In this document: positions 1 to 9,451 of the stretch, one piece after another
Layout of the letters: the number at the start of each line of letters is the position of its first letter
Numbering within the stretch: the first letter of the stretch is position 1
NCBI GenBank assembly: GCA_002083395.1
Contig: LWDH01000039.1
Span: 29,879 to 93,878 of the forward strand
DNA from: Proteobacteria bacterium SG_bin4
GTDB taxonomy: Bacteria; Pseudomonadota; Gammaproteobacteria; Burkholderiales; Nitrosomonadaceae
Direction of reading: 5' to 3'
DNA length: 64,000 nucleotides
Made by a program: the position numbers and the translations under genes
Notes under the pieces: model-generated
Told to the model about the DNA's origin: nothing
Databases searched by the model: none
What the model saw: the letters and a program-made list of their open reading frames with translations, nothing else

Positions 1-1
1 C

Positions 2-3000
2 CAAGCACTGTCGGAATTCAATCCGGTCCGGCCCTATCATACCGATGGCTCGAATTATCTTCAGTGGCTGGCTGCCGCGGCGCGCGACTCGCACAATACC
101 TTGCGCTTGCAACAAGGCTTTATCGACGATAAGCCACCAACCGCACTGCTTTATTTAATGTTGCATCACGCGCTTGATCTGTCCTACCTTGATACCAGTT
201 TGCGTTTGCATCTGGAAGCGAATGTCATGAATACGCAGCAATTCGCGGTGGCGAAACGCGAACCGAAGTTTCTGCACATTCAGGAAGCACAAGAAGATAA
301 AGGCAGTCCGTGGCAGTATCTGTATAAAGCGGAACCGGCCATCACCCATCAACCGAATCTGCAAATCGCCGACTTCATTCCGCAAATACTAACGATACGC
401 AATCCCTACCTGAACACGCAAATCAACGCATTGGAGCGTCTGCGGCAGACACCGACGGCGCGGCTGGAAAGGAACTTTGCCGAACATATCGACTGCTGCA
501 GCTATCGCCTCGATGCTTGGTGGCTCGGGTTGCTGAACGTGCAACTCGATATCATGCAGCAAATAGCCGGGCCTACTCAACCGCACCCCGGTACCACGCC
601 GGATAATGGTCATGTTGACGAATCCCACGGTTGCTATCTGGGCGCCTACGCCTGGTTGGAAGATGTCCGTCCGGAAAACAAAAACCTGACGCCGGTCGAA
701 CTGACCGGGGAACTCGATAAAATCTTCAACAAACCCGGCCAAGCGCCATTGGTCGCCGATGACAAGAATTTCGGCTATATTCACGCACCCTCCTTGAACC
801 ATGCCGTCACCGCTGCCGTGCTGCGCAATGGTTATCTGGCGAACGCCACGCCCAGCAATCCCGATAGCCTGGCGATCAATCTTACTTCCGAGCGCGTGCG
901 GCTGGCGATGAATGTCATCGACGGCATGCGCAATGGCCAAAGCCTTGCAGCTCTGCTCGGTTATTACCTGGAGCGCGGCTTGCACGATGCCGGCGATTTA
1001 TTTCTCGACAGCATCATTTTCGATCTGCGCAAGCAATTCCCTCTGGCAGGCGACCGGTTATCGACCACCGCAACCCCTAGCAACGAACCGATCAGTTCTG
1101 TGGAAGCGCGCAACGTCGTCGACGGTTTGGCGCTGATTGAGCATGTGCAAGCGCAATCCGGCGCAAACCGGAATTATCCGTTTGGCATTGCGGCATTACC
1201 TACGATTACCGAACAGAACAAATTGGATGCAATCAATCGCGAAGTGCAGCGCATCCTGAACATCAACGATGCCGTCGCCGATCTGGCAATGGCGGAAGGC
1301 GTCTACCAAGTAGTGCAAGGCAATTACGAACGCGCCGCCGGAACACTGGATGCCTTCAGCAAAGGACATTTCCCGCCAATACCGGAAGTGGTGCAGACAC
1401 CACGCAGCGGCATCACGCTGACGCATCGCGTCGGCTTGCATTTACGCACCGGGTTAAACCCCGGCGACCCTGCCAACAGTACACCGCGCGCCAAAGGCGA
1501 ACCCGCCGTCAATCAATGGCTGACGCAATTGCTCCCGGCTATGAGCGGCATTTTCTGTACTGTCGATTATTACAACCAAGGCAACACGCAGCAAGAACAG
1601 CAAACCGTCAGCGCGCAAGATTTGGGTTTGCTGGCCATTGACCTGGTTTACATGTTATCGACCGATCAGCAGCAAATGACGGCGCTCGACGACCGCATCC
1701 TGACCTACGTGTACGCCATTCCGGGCGTGCGCGTCGACAGCGGCATCAAGATCCAATATCGCGGCAAACAAGCGGGCAAGTATTCATTCTTTGAAGTGAT
1801 GCCGATGCTGCACGATCTGAAAGTATTGCTCACGCAATCGCGGCCGCTCAAAACCACCGATGTGAAACTGCCGAACGAAGCATCGCAGCAAGATGACGGC
1901 GTGGCAGCCATCCGTGTTGAAAAAGTCACCACGGTGCGTGATTTGCTGCTGCCGCAACAAACCGCTTTGAATGCGCTGAAAACACAAATCGATACCTGGC
2001 TGAACGACCCCGATCCAGCCGTCGCGGAAAGCAATGCATTGAATCATCTCGATGAAATGATCAATGGCTATTTGCCGCTTGCTACCACGATCAATCAATT
2101 CGGTTTGTCCGGCGCGGCAACCGGCTTCGTTTACGACTGGCGGCGCACGCAATTCCTGGCATTGCTGGAAAAAGTGCAAAACATCGTCACTCGCTGGCAA
2201 GCAGCGCTGCAAGAATTTGAACAACGCATCACCGGTTTCGGCGCGCTGGATCCGGCCACACCTGTTGAAGACAAAATGCAGTACCTGATGGAAGCGGCGT
2301 TATTGATCGTCACCGAATCGATTCCGATTCCGGCGTCGAACGATCCCAACGATTTGCTGAACACACTGAATACCACCCATAAAACCAGTTTCCAAAACAG
2401 CTTATCGGTTCTCGAAAGCCTGCTGACAACCGCCAGCCAGGTTGGCGCACTTTATGCGTCGCTGCTCGCTAGGGAAAGCGACATTGCACTGCACGATACA
2501 CAAGCGCTGGATATGACCGATCATAAAAAAGCCATCGTCAGCTTTGCCCAAACCTTGCAAGCCAAAGTGACCGGCTTGACGGCGGATATTGACAAACGTT
2601 TGGCAGCGGCAAACGGCCTGATTACCGGTAATGCCTCGGCTTCCGCCGAGCAACGCATTGAGGAATTAACACGAGCGATCCGGCAGTTGACGCATGAAGA
2701 TTTCGTCATCTTGCCCGAGTTCAATCTGAGCGCCGCGCATGGCGGCGAATGGCAGCAAAGCTTCGACGATCGCGCGCAACTGCTGAGTTATCAGAAAAAT
2801 GATCTTAGCGTGGATTTCCCTGAAGACAATTGGCTTTATGGTGTTGCAAGAGTACGGGAAAAATTGCAGCGTTGGGAAAATGTGATGCAATTTGGCGAGG
2901 CATTGAACAATGTCAGTTTGAGTTTAACGCCGTTGCAGTTTCCATACCGCCCCGACGATCATTGGCTGGCGTTGCAATATCCCGATATCCAGCCTGGCAC

Positions 3001-3436
3001 TGCCGATCCGTTTGTAATCGACAGCGACAAATTGCTGTATACCGCGCATTATACCGATCCTTTTGCACAAAACGCCCCAATCTGCGGACTACTGCTCGAC
3101 GAGTGGACCGAAGTGATTCCCACCACGCAGGAAACCACCGGCTTGACGTTCCATTACGACCGGCCCAATTGCGAAGCGCCGCAATCGCTGTTGCTGGCAT
3201 TACCGGCCAGCTTCACCGGTCACTGGCAGTGGCAGGACTTGGTCGACACCTTGCACGAAACCTTGGACATGGCGCGCAAACGCGCGGTTGAACCGGCGCA
3301 TTGGAACGAAACCGAATACGCCCGCTTCCTGCCCGCGGTGATTTCTTCGGTAACCCGCTACCCGATCATGATGACGCTGGATCTTGCCTTTAATAACGCG
3401 GTGCAATTCAACTCCAACATAGAGAATGAACCATGA
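2..3436 (+). CDS. Large protein of unknown function, 5'-truncated by window edge
   Basis: The reading frame is open from base 2 with no stop, so the true start lies to the left and at least 1144 residues are visible. A TTG at 101 is the first possible start codon inside the window but is unlikely to be the real one. I see no membrane segment and no catalytic motif I can name. The most distinctive stretch (bases about 760-980) reads GYIHAPSLNHAVTAAVLRNG, then SERVRLAMNVIDGMRNGQSL and ALLGYYLERGLHD, a pattern I associate with large uncharacterised bacterial proteins. The C-terminal half is helix-rich and Gln/Ala-rich. Its stop overlaps the start of the next gene (ATGA at 3433-3436), so the two are translated together and probably act together. 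Function unknown. Confidence 0.8.
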   Translation, partial: QALSEFNPVRPYHTDGSNYLQWLAAAARDSHNTLRLQQGFIDDKPPTALLYLMLHHALDLSYLDTSLRLHLEANVMNTQQFAVAKREPKFLHIQEAQEDKGSPWQYLYKAEPAITHQPNLQIADFIPQILTIRNPYLNTQINALERLRQTPTARLERNFAEHIDCCSYRLDAWWLGLLNVQLDIMQQIAGPTQPHPGTTPDNGHVDESHGCYLGAYAWLEDVRPENKNLTPVELTGELDKIFNKPGQAPLVADDKNFGYIHAPSLNHAVTAAVLRNGYLANATPSNPDSLAINLTSERVRLAMNVIDGMRNGQSLAALLGYYLERGLHDAGDLFLDSIIFDLRKQFPLAGDRLSTTATPSNEPISSVEARNVVDGLALIEHVQAQSGANRNYPFGIAALPTITEQNKLDAINREVQRILNINDAVADLAMAEGVYQVVQGNYERAAGTLDAFSKGHFPPIPEVVQTPRSGITLTHRVGLHLRTGLNPGDPANSTPRAKGEPAVNQWLTQLLPAMSGIFCTVDYYNQGNTQQEQQTVSAQDLGLLAIDLVYMLSTDQQQMTALDDRILTYVYAIPGVRVDSGIKIQYRGKQAGKYSFFEVMPMLHDLKVLLTQSRPLKTTDVKLPNEASQQDDGVAAIRVEKVTTVRDLLLPQQTALNALKTQIDTWLNDPDPAVAESNALNHLDEMINGYLPLATTINQFGLSGAATGFVYDWRRTQFLALLEKVQNIVTRWQAALQEFEQRITGFGALDPATPVEDKMQYLMEAALLIVTESIPIPASNDPNDLLNTLNTTHKTSFQNSLSVLESLLTTASQVGALYASLLARESDIALHDTQALDMTDHKKAIVSFAQTLQAKVTGLTADIDKRLAAANGLITGNASASAEQRIEELTRAIRQLTHEDFVILPEFNLSAAHGGEWQQSFDDRAQLLSYQKNDLSVDFPEDNWLYGVARVREKLQRWENVMQFGEALNNVSLSLTPLQFPYRPDDHWLALQYPDIQPGTADPFVIDSDKLLYTAHYTDPFAQNAPICGLLLDEWTEVIPTTQETTGLTFHYDRPNCEAPQSLLLALPASFTGHWQWQDLVDTLHETLDMARKRAVEPAHWNETEYARFLPAVISSVTRYPIMMTLDLAFNNAVQFNSNIENEP

Positions 3437-5343
3437 ACGATTTTATTGCGATAGAAAACATTCACGAAGTGCTTGATCGCAAAATGTTGCTGCCCACAGT
3501 GGTGCTGTGGAATCGCCTGGAAGGACGGCCCCGCACCAAAAACTTCACCCGCGCGTTGCGCGCCGAAGTCCGCGATCCGTTGTGGATGTTGTGCAAACAA
3601 TGGCAAACCGGTGAATTCAAAGGCGACGATGCCGGATCGCCGATTTTCGCCAAGGTACACATGGCGACCACCGAGCTGACCAAGTATCAGCCCGGCGATG
3701 CCGCTGTTCAGGATTTCGACCGGTCAGCACCGCTGGAAGCGATCGTCGAACAACGCCCGTTTCCTTACAGCGGGCAACAGCATATTCTCTCGCTGGATAT
3801 CCGCTTGCTGATGGGACGGCAATGGCTCAAGTATTTGCAGTCGGCCGGCTTGTCCGCGCTGAAACCGCAATACCTGCAACATGCCGCTTATCGAATTGTC
3901 GAACCGGATCCCGCCAGCCGCAGCGATGCTTTTCTGACCGCGCATCCCGCGGTATGGCAAAGCTTCTCGGCATTGGCGGGGCGCGCGATGGATGGCGCCA
4001 ATCTGTATTTCTATTTAAAAGCCGATAATCTGCACCACGCCTACGATGGCATCACTCTGGCCAATGACAGCGACAAAACAACCATCGATGACTTGGCTGG
4101 CAAATTCGTACAATGGTACGAGCAACTGTTCTACCAGCCGGATCAAGATCAAAACGACGCTTGGCAGCCGCAACAACTGGAATATCAATTTGCGGTATCG
4201 GCGCCTAAATCCGGCGCGGAAAAAGTCATGGCCGCTGAAGAGTATTACCAAGGCCGACTGGATTGGTATAACCTGGACGTTGACCCGAACCAGGAAAATT
4301 TGGGAGACGGCAATGGCGATCCGGTGGAAGCAAAATCCACGCTGTCGTTCTTCCCCACCGCGATTCAATTCGAGGGCATGCCGAATACCCGCTGGTGGAC
4401 GTTTGAAGAAGGTAAAACCAATTTCGGCGATATCAAACCCGATACCACCGACATCAACAAACTACTGTTGATGGAATTCGGTTTGGTGTATGCCAACGAT
4501 TGGTTCTTGGTACCCTTCCAGTTACCGGTCGGCAGTATCGCCAACGTGCAAGGTCTCGCAGTCACCAATGTGTTCGGTGAACGATTCTGGGTCACGGCAT
4601 CGGGTTCTGGCAGCGATGAGGATTGGCAACGCTGGGCCATGTATAACCTTACTGTTAAAGGCAGCGATAACGTTCGCGCCGATACGTCTTTATTGCTGTT
4701 ACCGACTGTGCCCAAGATCCAGGAAGGAAAACCACTGGATGAACTGTGGTTCGTGCGTGATGAAGTGGCCAATATGGTGTGGGGCATCGAAAAAAAAATT
4801 CCATTGGCAACAGGCCGCAGCAAACCGGGCAACGAAGCCGGACGCGAACTTTTCAGCCGCCTGGAAAGTATTCTGGACAGTGAAATCGAGGGCGGTCTGG
4901 TGGCGCCAGAAATCCCCGAAGCAAGCGCGGCTATCCGCTATCAATTGATGCAAGGCGTGCCGGAAAATTGGATTCCAATGATTCCTGTGCATTTGGATAA
5001 CAACAATCGTGAGATTCAATTACAGCGCGCTTCGATGCCGCGAATTATCCTCGGTGATCCGAACCCGCCGGAAAAAGTCAAACCCCGCACAGTATTGTTG
5101 CGGCAAGGACTCGACCAGCAACCGCCGCAAGCTTACTTTCTGCACGAAGAGGAAGTCCCGCGAGCCGGCGTCCAAGTCACGCAAGCTTATCAGCGCACAC
5201 GTTGGAACAATGGCCAGGTCTTCTGCTGGCTGGGTGTGAAAAAACATACCGGACGTGGCGAAGGCAGCAGCGGCTTGGCGTTTGATCGCGTCAAGCCGAC
5301 CAACGAGCGCCTGCGCCGCGCGCTGAAACCCGTGCCGAAATAA
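3433..5343 (+). CDS. Unknown protein, 636 residues, co-translated with upstream gene
   Basis: ATG start inside the ATGA overlap with the preceding gene, so translational coupling is likely. Soluble-looking, with no signal peptide or membrane span. Recognisable blocks are an N-terminal segment EVRDPLWMLCKQWQTGEF followed by KGDDAGSP, aromatic-rich segments in the middle (NTRWWTFEEGKTNFGD), and a C-terminal block RTRWNNGQVFCWLGVKKHTG. The repeated Trp/Asp/Gly-rich segments would suit a structural or binding protein. I do not recognise an enzymatic motif. Composition matches the core genome, so this does not look like a recent import. It forms a two-gene operon with the large protein upstream; other members may lie left of the window. 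Confidence 0.85.
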   Translation: MNDFIAIENIHEVLDRKMLLPTVVLWNRLEGRPRTKNFTRALRAEVRDPLWMLCKQWQTGEFKGDDAGSPIFAKVHMATTELTKYQPGDAAVQDFDRSAPLEAIVEQRPFPYSGQQHILSLDIRLLMGRQWLKYLQSAGLSALKPQYLQHAAYRIVEPDPASRSDAFLTAHPAVWQSFSALAGRAMDGANLYFYLKADNLHHAYDGITLANDSDKTTIDDLAGKFVQWYEQLFYQPDQDQNDAWQPQQLEYQFAVSAPKSGAEKVMAAEEYYQGRLDWYNLDVDPNQENLGDGNGDPVEAKSTLSFFPTAIQFEGMPNTRWWTFEEGKTNFGDIKPDTTDINKLLLMEFGLVYANDWFLVPFQLPVGSIANVQGLAVTNVFGERFWVTASGSGSDEDWQRWAMYNLTVKGSDNVRADTSLLLLPTVPKIQEGKPLDELWFVRDEVANMVWGIEKKIPLATGRSKPGNEAGRELFSRLESILDSEIEGGLVAPEIPEASAAIRYQLMQGVPENWIPMIPVHLDNNNREIQLQRASMPRIILGDPNPPEKVKPRTVLLRQGLDQQPPQAYFLHEEEVPRAGVQVTQAYQRTRWNNGQVFCWLGVKKHTGRGEGSSGLAFDRVKPTNERLRRALKPVPK

Positions 5344-5442
5344 TGTAACCGGCAATCGCAGCATATCTGATGATCCAAGCAATGATCGCTTTTTGTAATC
5401 GATCGATCTAATTCCAGGTTAAAAAAATTACAATCATCGGTA

Positions 5443-5448
5443 TATAAT
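5443..5448 (+). promoter_or_regulatory. Possible -10 box for FecR-like gene
   Basis: TATAAT lies 29 bases upstream of the ATG at 5478. No convincing -35 box is seen at the expected spacing, so this is only a suggestion. Confidence 0.3.
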
Positions 5449-5477
5449 TTCCGCTTTCAATTTTTTTGCTTATCAAC

Positions 5478-6029
5478 ATGCAAAAATCCGAACCACCGGT
5501 AATCGAACCGTTTAAATTCGTTTTTAGCTGGCGGCGTTTCCTGATTCATTGCGCCATTATGGGATTTTGTGTTCTTCTTGGACTGATGACATGGTATTTC
5601 GGTAAACCGCATAGCGTGCGGTTTTATGAAACGAAACCGGAAGAACTATTAGCAACGCCAATCGCACCCGGTATTGATATGGCTTTGGATGCGCGCAGCT
5701 CCGTCGCTGTTAAGGAAGGCCATCCGCTGCAAGTGGAATTGTTCAAGGGAAATGTATATTTTGATATCCAAAAGGATGCCGCTCATCAATTGGAAATAAA
5801 AGCCGGTAACACCGTCATCAAGGACTTTGGCACCCGCTTTAGCGTTCAATTGCATAAGGACGGCACCGGCCATATCGCTGTCGCCGATGGGCATATCAAG
5901 ATTCATACCCCTTCAGGCAATGTTTTCCAGATCAATGCGCTTGAACAAGCCGAATTTGACGACACCGGCATCAGCAAACACCGGTTACTCACTGAACGGA
6001 ACATTGCACCTTGGCGATCTCAGCAGTAA
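5478..6029 (+). CDS. FecR-domain-like single-pass membrane protein
   Basis: 183 residues from ATG 5478; a TTG at 5466 is also in frame. One hydrophobic span at about residues 25-45 follows a basic patch (SWRRFL), giving a short cytoplasmic N-terminus and a periplasmic domain. The periplasmic part resembles the FecR domain: VELFKGNVYFDIQKDA, then VIKDFGTRFSVQLHKDGTG and VADGHIKI. FecR proteins are usually anti-sigma regulators paired with an ECF sigma factor and a TonB receptor; neither is next to this gene, and the long N-terminal sigma-binding domain is missing. It may therefore be an orphan FecR-like sensor or a structural membrane protein. No obvious ribosome binding site is seen. Confidence 0.65.
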   Translation: MQKSEPPVIEPFKFVFSWRRFLIHCAIMGFCVLLGLMTWYFGKPHSVRFYETKPEELLATPIAPGIDMALDARSSVAVKEGHPLQVELFKGNVYFDIQKDAAHQLEIKAGNTVIKDFGTRFSVQLHKDGTGHIAVADGHIKIHTPSGNVFQINALEQAEFDDTGISKHRLLTERNIAPWRSQQ

Positions 6030-6049
6030 TTCTACCCCGGTTGTTTGCC

Positions 6050-6198
6050 TAGGAGGCACTGATTAATTCGTCGAACAAGATGAGATGCAAGGCGGATGAA
6101 GCACAAGAAAACAATATGTATCAATAAGATAAGCGAGTTTCTGAGCACCACCCAACGCAGCAAATCGCTTGCGCAGGCCATCAATCAGCGCTTTCCTA
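6050..6198 (+). repeat. MITE-like inverted-repeat element, copy A
   Basis: Non-coding 149-base element between the FecR-like gene and the carboxypeptidase gene. The left end reads TAGGAGGCACTGATTAAT and the right end, read on the opposite strand, TAGGAAAGCGCTGATTGAT. The interior (GATGAGATGCAAGGCGGATG, later GAGCACCACCCAACGCAGCA) is shared with copies at 20438-20585, 30665-30785 and 55646-55794. It has no coding capacity, so it would need a transposase supplied in trans. Confidence 0.75.
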
Positions 6199-6209
6199 GT
6201 TTACTAGCG

Positions 6210-7472
6210 CTAAGAGCGTACCACCAAGCATCCAAAACCTTGCCGGGTTAGGCTTTGGCAGGCGTTACGCGCCTGATTCTCCTGCAATCCCACCAATCGC
6301 GCCCGGTACAACTTACGGTTACTGATTTCCACTTCAGTCACTGCCACTTCGCCGGGGATCAGACGAGCTGCAGCTTGCGCATTGGCGCGCGCCCGGTCGG
6401 ACTCATGATAGGAACCGATCTGCACAGCCCAACCTTCTTTGGCGGACACCTCTGCTTTTTGTGATTGCGGCTGTGATGGCGGTGTCTGTGCGCTTGGGGC
6501 CGGCGGGTTGTGCCGCGCTGCCGCTATCACTGCATCCGTTTTACTAGGTTGTTGCTGATGGGGTTTTTGCACGGGCGCTGGCGCGCTCACTTTCGCCGCA
6601 GCCGCCGTTGTCACAGGGGTTAGCGTTTTCTGACTGGCCACTGGGTTTGCGCGATTGTTCGAGCTCAAGCTGCGGTCGATTAATTGCGCCATATGCTGAT
6701 CGCGCGCCGCAGCCGTATGGCCGCCCATGACTACCGCTACGACGCGTCGGTTACCCCGTTTCGCGGATGTCGCCACATTAAAGCCGGAAGCGCGGATAAA
6801 ACCGGTTTTCAATCCATCGACGCCAGGAACATTCCGCACCATGCGGTTATGACTGTTATAAGTCACGCCTTTGTAGCTAAACGATTGCGTCGAGAAATAA
6901 TGATAGTGCTTAGGAAAATCCTTCATCAACCGTGTCGACAAGGTCACCATATCCCGTGCCGTGGTTTTTTGTTCGTTGTTCGGCAAGCCTGAGGCGTTGC
7001 GGAAGGTGGATGAACGCATGCCCAACTGATGCGCCTTTTCGGTCATCATACGCCCGAAATTGGCTTCGCTGCCGCCCAACGCTTCAGCGACCACAGCCGC
7101 CACATCGTTGGCGGAACGAACGATCAAAGCCGGAATGGCATCGCGCACCTTGATTTGATCACCGGTCCGCAATCCGATATTGGTCTGCGGCATACCTGCG
7201 GCATGAGCCGATACTTTCATCGGCGTGTCCAGCGTCATTTTGCCCCGCTCCATCGCTTCGAACAGCATATACAACGTCATCATCTTGGTCAGAGAAGCCG
7301 GATAACGGATCGCGTCCGCGCTGTCTTGGTGCAATACGGCGCCGCTATCGGCATCGATCACAATGGAAGAATAACGGGGATTCGCCTGCGCCGGATTCAA
7401 CAAGAACAAAGATAGCAATGAAACTGCAGCGGCGAGAAGTCCTTGTGTGATCGCGCGATTTGAAAAGAACAT
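6210..7472 (-). CDS. D-alanyl-D-alanine carboxypeptidase (S11 family) with SPOR domain
   Basis: 420 residues. A signal peptide (residues 1-30, ending AQA) exports it to the periplasm. All three penicillin-binding-protein motifs are present: SLTK at 60-63 (nucleophile Ser60), SAN at 120-122 and KTG at 222-224. It should trim the terminal D-Ala from peptidoglycan stem peptides (PBP5/6/7 type). After a Pro/Ala/Gln-rich linker (about 270-340) comes a C-terminal SPOR domain (GWAVQIGSYHESDRA to the end), which binds denuded septal glycan, so the enzyme is probably placed at the division site. The SPOR domain replaces the usual PBP5-type C-terminal beta domain and membrane anchor. It stands alone with no operon partner. 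Confidence 0.93.
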   Translation of the reverse strand: MFFSNRAITQGLLAAAVSLLSLFLLNPAQANPRYSSIVIDADSGAVLHQDSADAIRYPASLTKMMTLYMLFEAMERGKMTLDTPMKVSAHAAGMPQTNIGLRTGDQIKVRDAIPALIVRSANDVAAVVAEALGGSEANFGRMMTEKAHQLGMRSSTFRNASGLPNNEQKTTARDMVTLSTRLMKDFPKHYHYFSTQSFSYKGVTYNSHNRMVRNVPGVDGLKTGFIRASGFNVATSAKRGNRRVVAVVMGGHTAAARDQHMAQLIDRSLSSNNRANPVASQKTLTPVTTAAAAKVSAPAPVQKPHQQQPSKTDAVIAAARHNPPAPSAQTPPSQPQSQKAEVSAKEGWAVQIGSYHESDRARANAQAAARLIPGEVAVTEVEISNRKLYRARLVGLQENQARNACQSLTRQGFGCLVVRS

Positions 7473-8003
7473 GAATGAGTACCTCTTGAATATTGATCTA
7501 AAAATGGAAACCCTGCGGCTCGCAGCGAGCCAATTTTTGCAAGCTAGGCTTGCAATTCCGGATATGACGATGGGCTTATTATTTTTTCCACTTTTTTATT
7601 GACTGCTCTCGTTCGATGCCATCGAACGCGCTACAAGCATAAAAATTGTCCGTATCAATCCTTCATGCCAGGCATTCTAAAACGAAAGCTTTATTACATA
7701 ATCGTTAATAAATAGCACATTTTGCCTTATCTACAAAGCATTTTCTGCGATTACGCATGCCGTTCGTTACCTTGAAACCCAATCATGGCGGGCGAATCAA
7801 AAGCTCCCCGGCCATCACCGTCGTCGCTCATATTCACTTAACAGTATGTAATATAAAGACTTTTGCAACATCATCGTAATCCCTGCCACCATTTTAAGCG
7901 CACTTGATCCTATCAACGCTCAAGTGGCGGATGATCAAGCTTCTATCTAGTGCACGTACAACACTACTTTGTTCGCGGGAAATTTTCTACGGTATGATTG
8001 CAG
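7473..8003. other. 531-base intergenic region with two hairpins
   Basis: No gene is seen. It contains a 19-base perfect hairpin, TTGCAAGC-TAG-GCTTGCAA (7537-7555), and a second one, CGTTCGATG-C-CATCGAACG (7610-7628), both upstream of the carboxypeptidase gene. The remainder is AT-rich, without repeats or long open frames. Some of it could be promoter DNA for the minus-strand carboxypeptidase, but I could not pick a convincing promoter. Confidence 0.5.
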
Positions 8004-8705
8004 TCAGTCAATCGAACCCTCATGGCTTCCCATGCCAGTAAGCCTGGAATCAATATCCGGATGATGTGTATTGATAAAGAAATCATAAAGTGGATGCTTT
8101 GCTTTGCGCCATAGAGGCTTCGCGTCGCGCACTCGTAACTGAAGCACTCGATGGGGAACATTTCCAATGTGTGCCATTTCAGTGAACTTACCAGTTGGAA
8201 ATAAATCTTCAAATAGTAAACCGAGATAAAGCTTATGAACCGGGAAACGCGCACAAACAACCATTGTGTCAACTTTGCACGTTAAGCACATCCGATAAAA
8301 TGCCTTGAAAAGCGCGTTGCGCGCTTGCTGGCCGAGCGGACCGTCGGTTATCGCAAAGCGCACCGCTTCGGCCAATATCTGATTTTTAAACGGTTCCGGT
8401 AGCTGGATGGTGCTTTCAAGTGGAAGCGGATGATGGCGGTTGACATGAATCCGCATCGTCCCTAGACTTTTGCCCCCCCCCTCTTGCGCATCGTCTTTGG
8501 ATTCGACCAGCAAAACATAGGTGTCCGGGCCGGTATCGGCGTCTTCCGGAATGGCTAATTGCTGGGCGAATTCAGGAAGATGCCTAGCGTAAGCTTGCTG
8601 GCGCAAATCGGCGGCTTTTTGCAAATCCTCCGGTGAGTTAACGATACGAACGGTGAATGGCAAATTTTCTAACGGGAGCATATCCATATCACTTATTGGT
8701 TCCAT
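8004..8705 (-). CDS. FeeM-like N-acyl amino acid synthase / GNAT acyltransferase
   Basis: 233 residues from ATG 8705; a TTG at 8717 would add four. The pattern IVNSPEDLQKAADLRQQAYA, followed by LGTMRIHVN and LAEAVRFAITDGPLGQQARN, resembles the acyl-homoserine-lactone-synthase-like branch of GNAT enzymes that includes FeeM-type N-acyl amino acid synthases. These join an acyl chain from acyl-ACP to an amino acid. The Arg in the LRxxxY region and the conserved acidic residue of LAEAVRF are as in that family. The gene has a run of nine G (coding strand) at about residues 78-81, a slippage-prone tract. It stands alone. Substrate and product are not deducible; a related exosortase-associated acyltransferase is the alternative. 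Confidence 0.7.
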   Translation of the reverse strand: MEPISDMDMLPLENLPFTVRIVNSPEDLQKAADLRQQAYARHLPEFAQQLAIPEDADTGPDTYVLLVESKDDAQEGGGKSLGTMRIHVNRHHPLPLESTIQLPEPFKNQILAEAVRFAITDGPLGQQARNALFKAFYRMCLTCKVDTMVVCARFPVHKLYLGLLFEDLFPTGKFTEMAHIGNVPHRVLQLRVRDAKPLWRKAKHPLYDFFINTHHPDIDSRLTGMGSHEGSID

Positions 8706-8870
8706 CAGTCTTGGCAATGGCTAAAAAAGTTTGAGCATCTTGCAGTTACATCAAGCTGTTGTCAATAAATCCGGTATCCATTGACGCCCCCCACACTGCT
8801 GCGGCATGATTCGAACCCGTAAGCACGCTTGGTTGCCTCTTGCGTTAACCAAACCAATGGAGTTTCTATT

Positions 8871-9029
8871 ATGCCTGTCATTTCAATGTTTTATGGAATT
8901 ATAATCCGTTTGTATTTGATTGATAATGCGCATCACCATCTTCCGCATATCCATGCGAAATATGCGGAGTTTGAAGCCTCCATCAGTATCGGTGACGGTG
9001 AAATGCCCTATAAAATCGATCCATTATGA
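8871..9029 (+). pseudogene. DUF4160 protein with internal deletion
   Basis: 52 residues from ATG 8871, preceded by GGAG. The N-terminal half is a good DUF4160 match (MPVISMFYGIIIRLYLIDNA then HHLPHIHAKYAEFEASISI). After GDGEM it jumps directly to PYKIDPL, which resembles the family's usual last residues. About 30 residues that normally form the C-terminal helices are missing, so the gene is probably a remnant. DUF4160 genes are commonly followed by a DUF2442 gene, as here, in toxin-antitoxin-like pairs of unproven mechanism. Confidence 0.65.
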
Positions 9030-9041
9030 GGCGATGACGCT

Positions 9042-9281
9042 ATGTATTGGGATGTAAAAACAGTCAAACCCTTGCCGGATTATCGGATTTACGTGGAAGT
9101 AGCGGACGGCCGCAAGGGGGTTTTCGATATGAAACCCTATCTCGATCACGGTGTTTTTCGCGAATTGCGCGATGTGCATTATTTTAATCAAGTCGGTATC
9201 GTCTTCGGCGCGGTCACATGGCCGCACGAACAGGACATCGCGCCCGAAACTTTGATGGCCGGATTGACTGAGGCTGATTAA
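9042..9281 (+). CDS. DUF2442 domain protein
   Basis: 79 residues, ATG start 12 bases after the DUF4160 stop. The sequence WDVKTVKPLPDYRIYVEVAD, then GRKGVFDMKPYLDHGVFREL and IVFGAVTWPHEQDIAPETL, is typical DUF2442, including the conserved VTWP-x-D-IAPE ending. The family is often encoded beside DUF4160 proteins, probably as the partner of a toxin-antitoxin-like module. Here the DUF4160 partner looks deleted internally, so this gene may be a leftover. Full length and intact in itself. Confidence 0.85.
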   Translation: MYWDVKTVKPLPDYRIYVEVADGRKGVFDMKPYLDHGVFRELRDVHYFNQVGIVFGAVTWPHEQDIAPETLMAGLTEAD

Positions 9282-9438
9282 TAGCCTGTTAACTTGCCGT
9301 CGCGTTTGACGGTACTTTTTACGTGTTTCTGAGTAACAAAGTCGTTAAAAGACCGTCTTCCTGCATGTTTCTGTGGGATTAATTGAGGAATTCAGAATCA
9401 TAGATTTTCTCAGATCAAAAAATTACACGCGATCAGTT

Positions 9439-9451
9439 CCCCTAATAGGGG
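9439..9451. promoter_or_regulatory. Candidate MqsA operator
   Basis: Perfect palindrome CCCCT-AAT-AGGGG just upstream of a -10-like CATAAT (9452-9457) and 13 bases before the mqsR start. E. coli MqsA binds palindromes with the core CCT-N3-AGG. The same core and spacing are kept here, so autoregulation of this operon by MqsA is likely. Confidence 0.6.
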
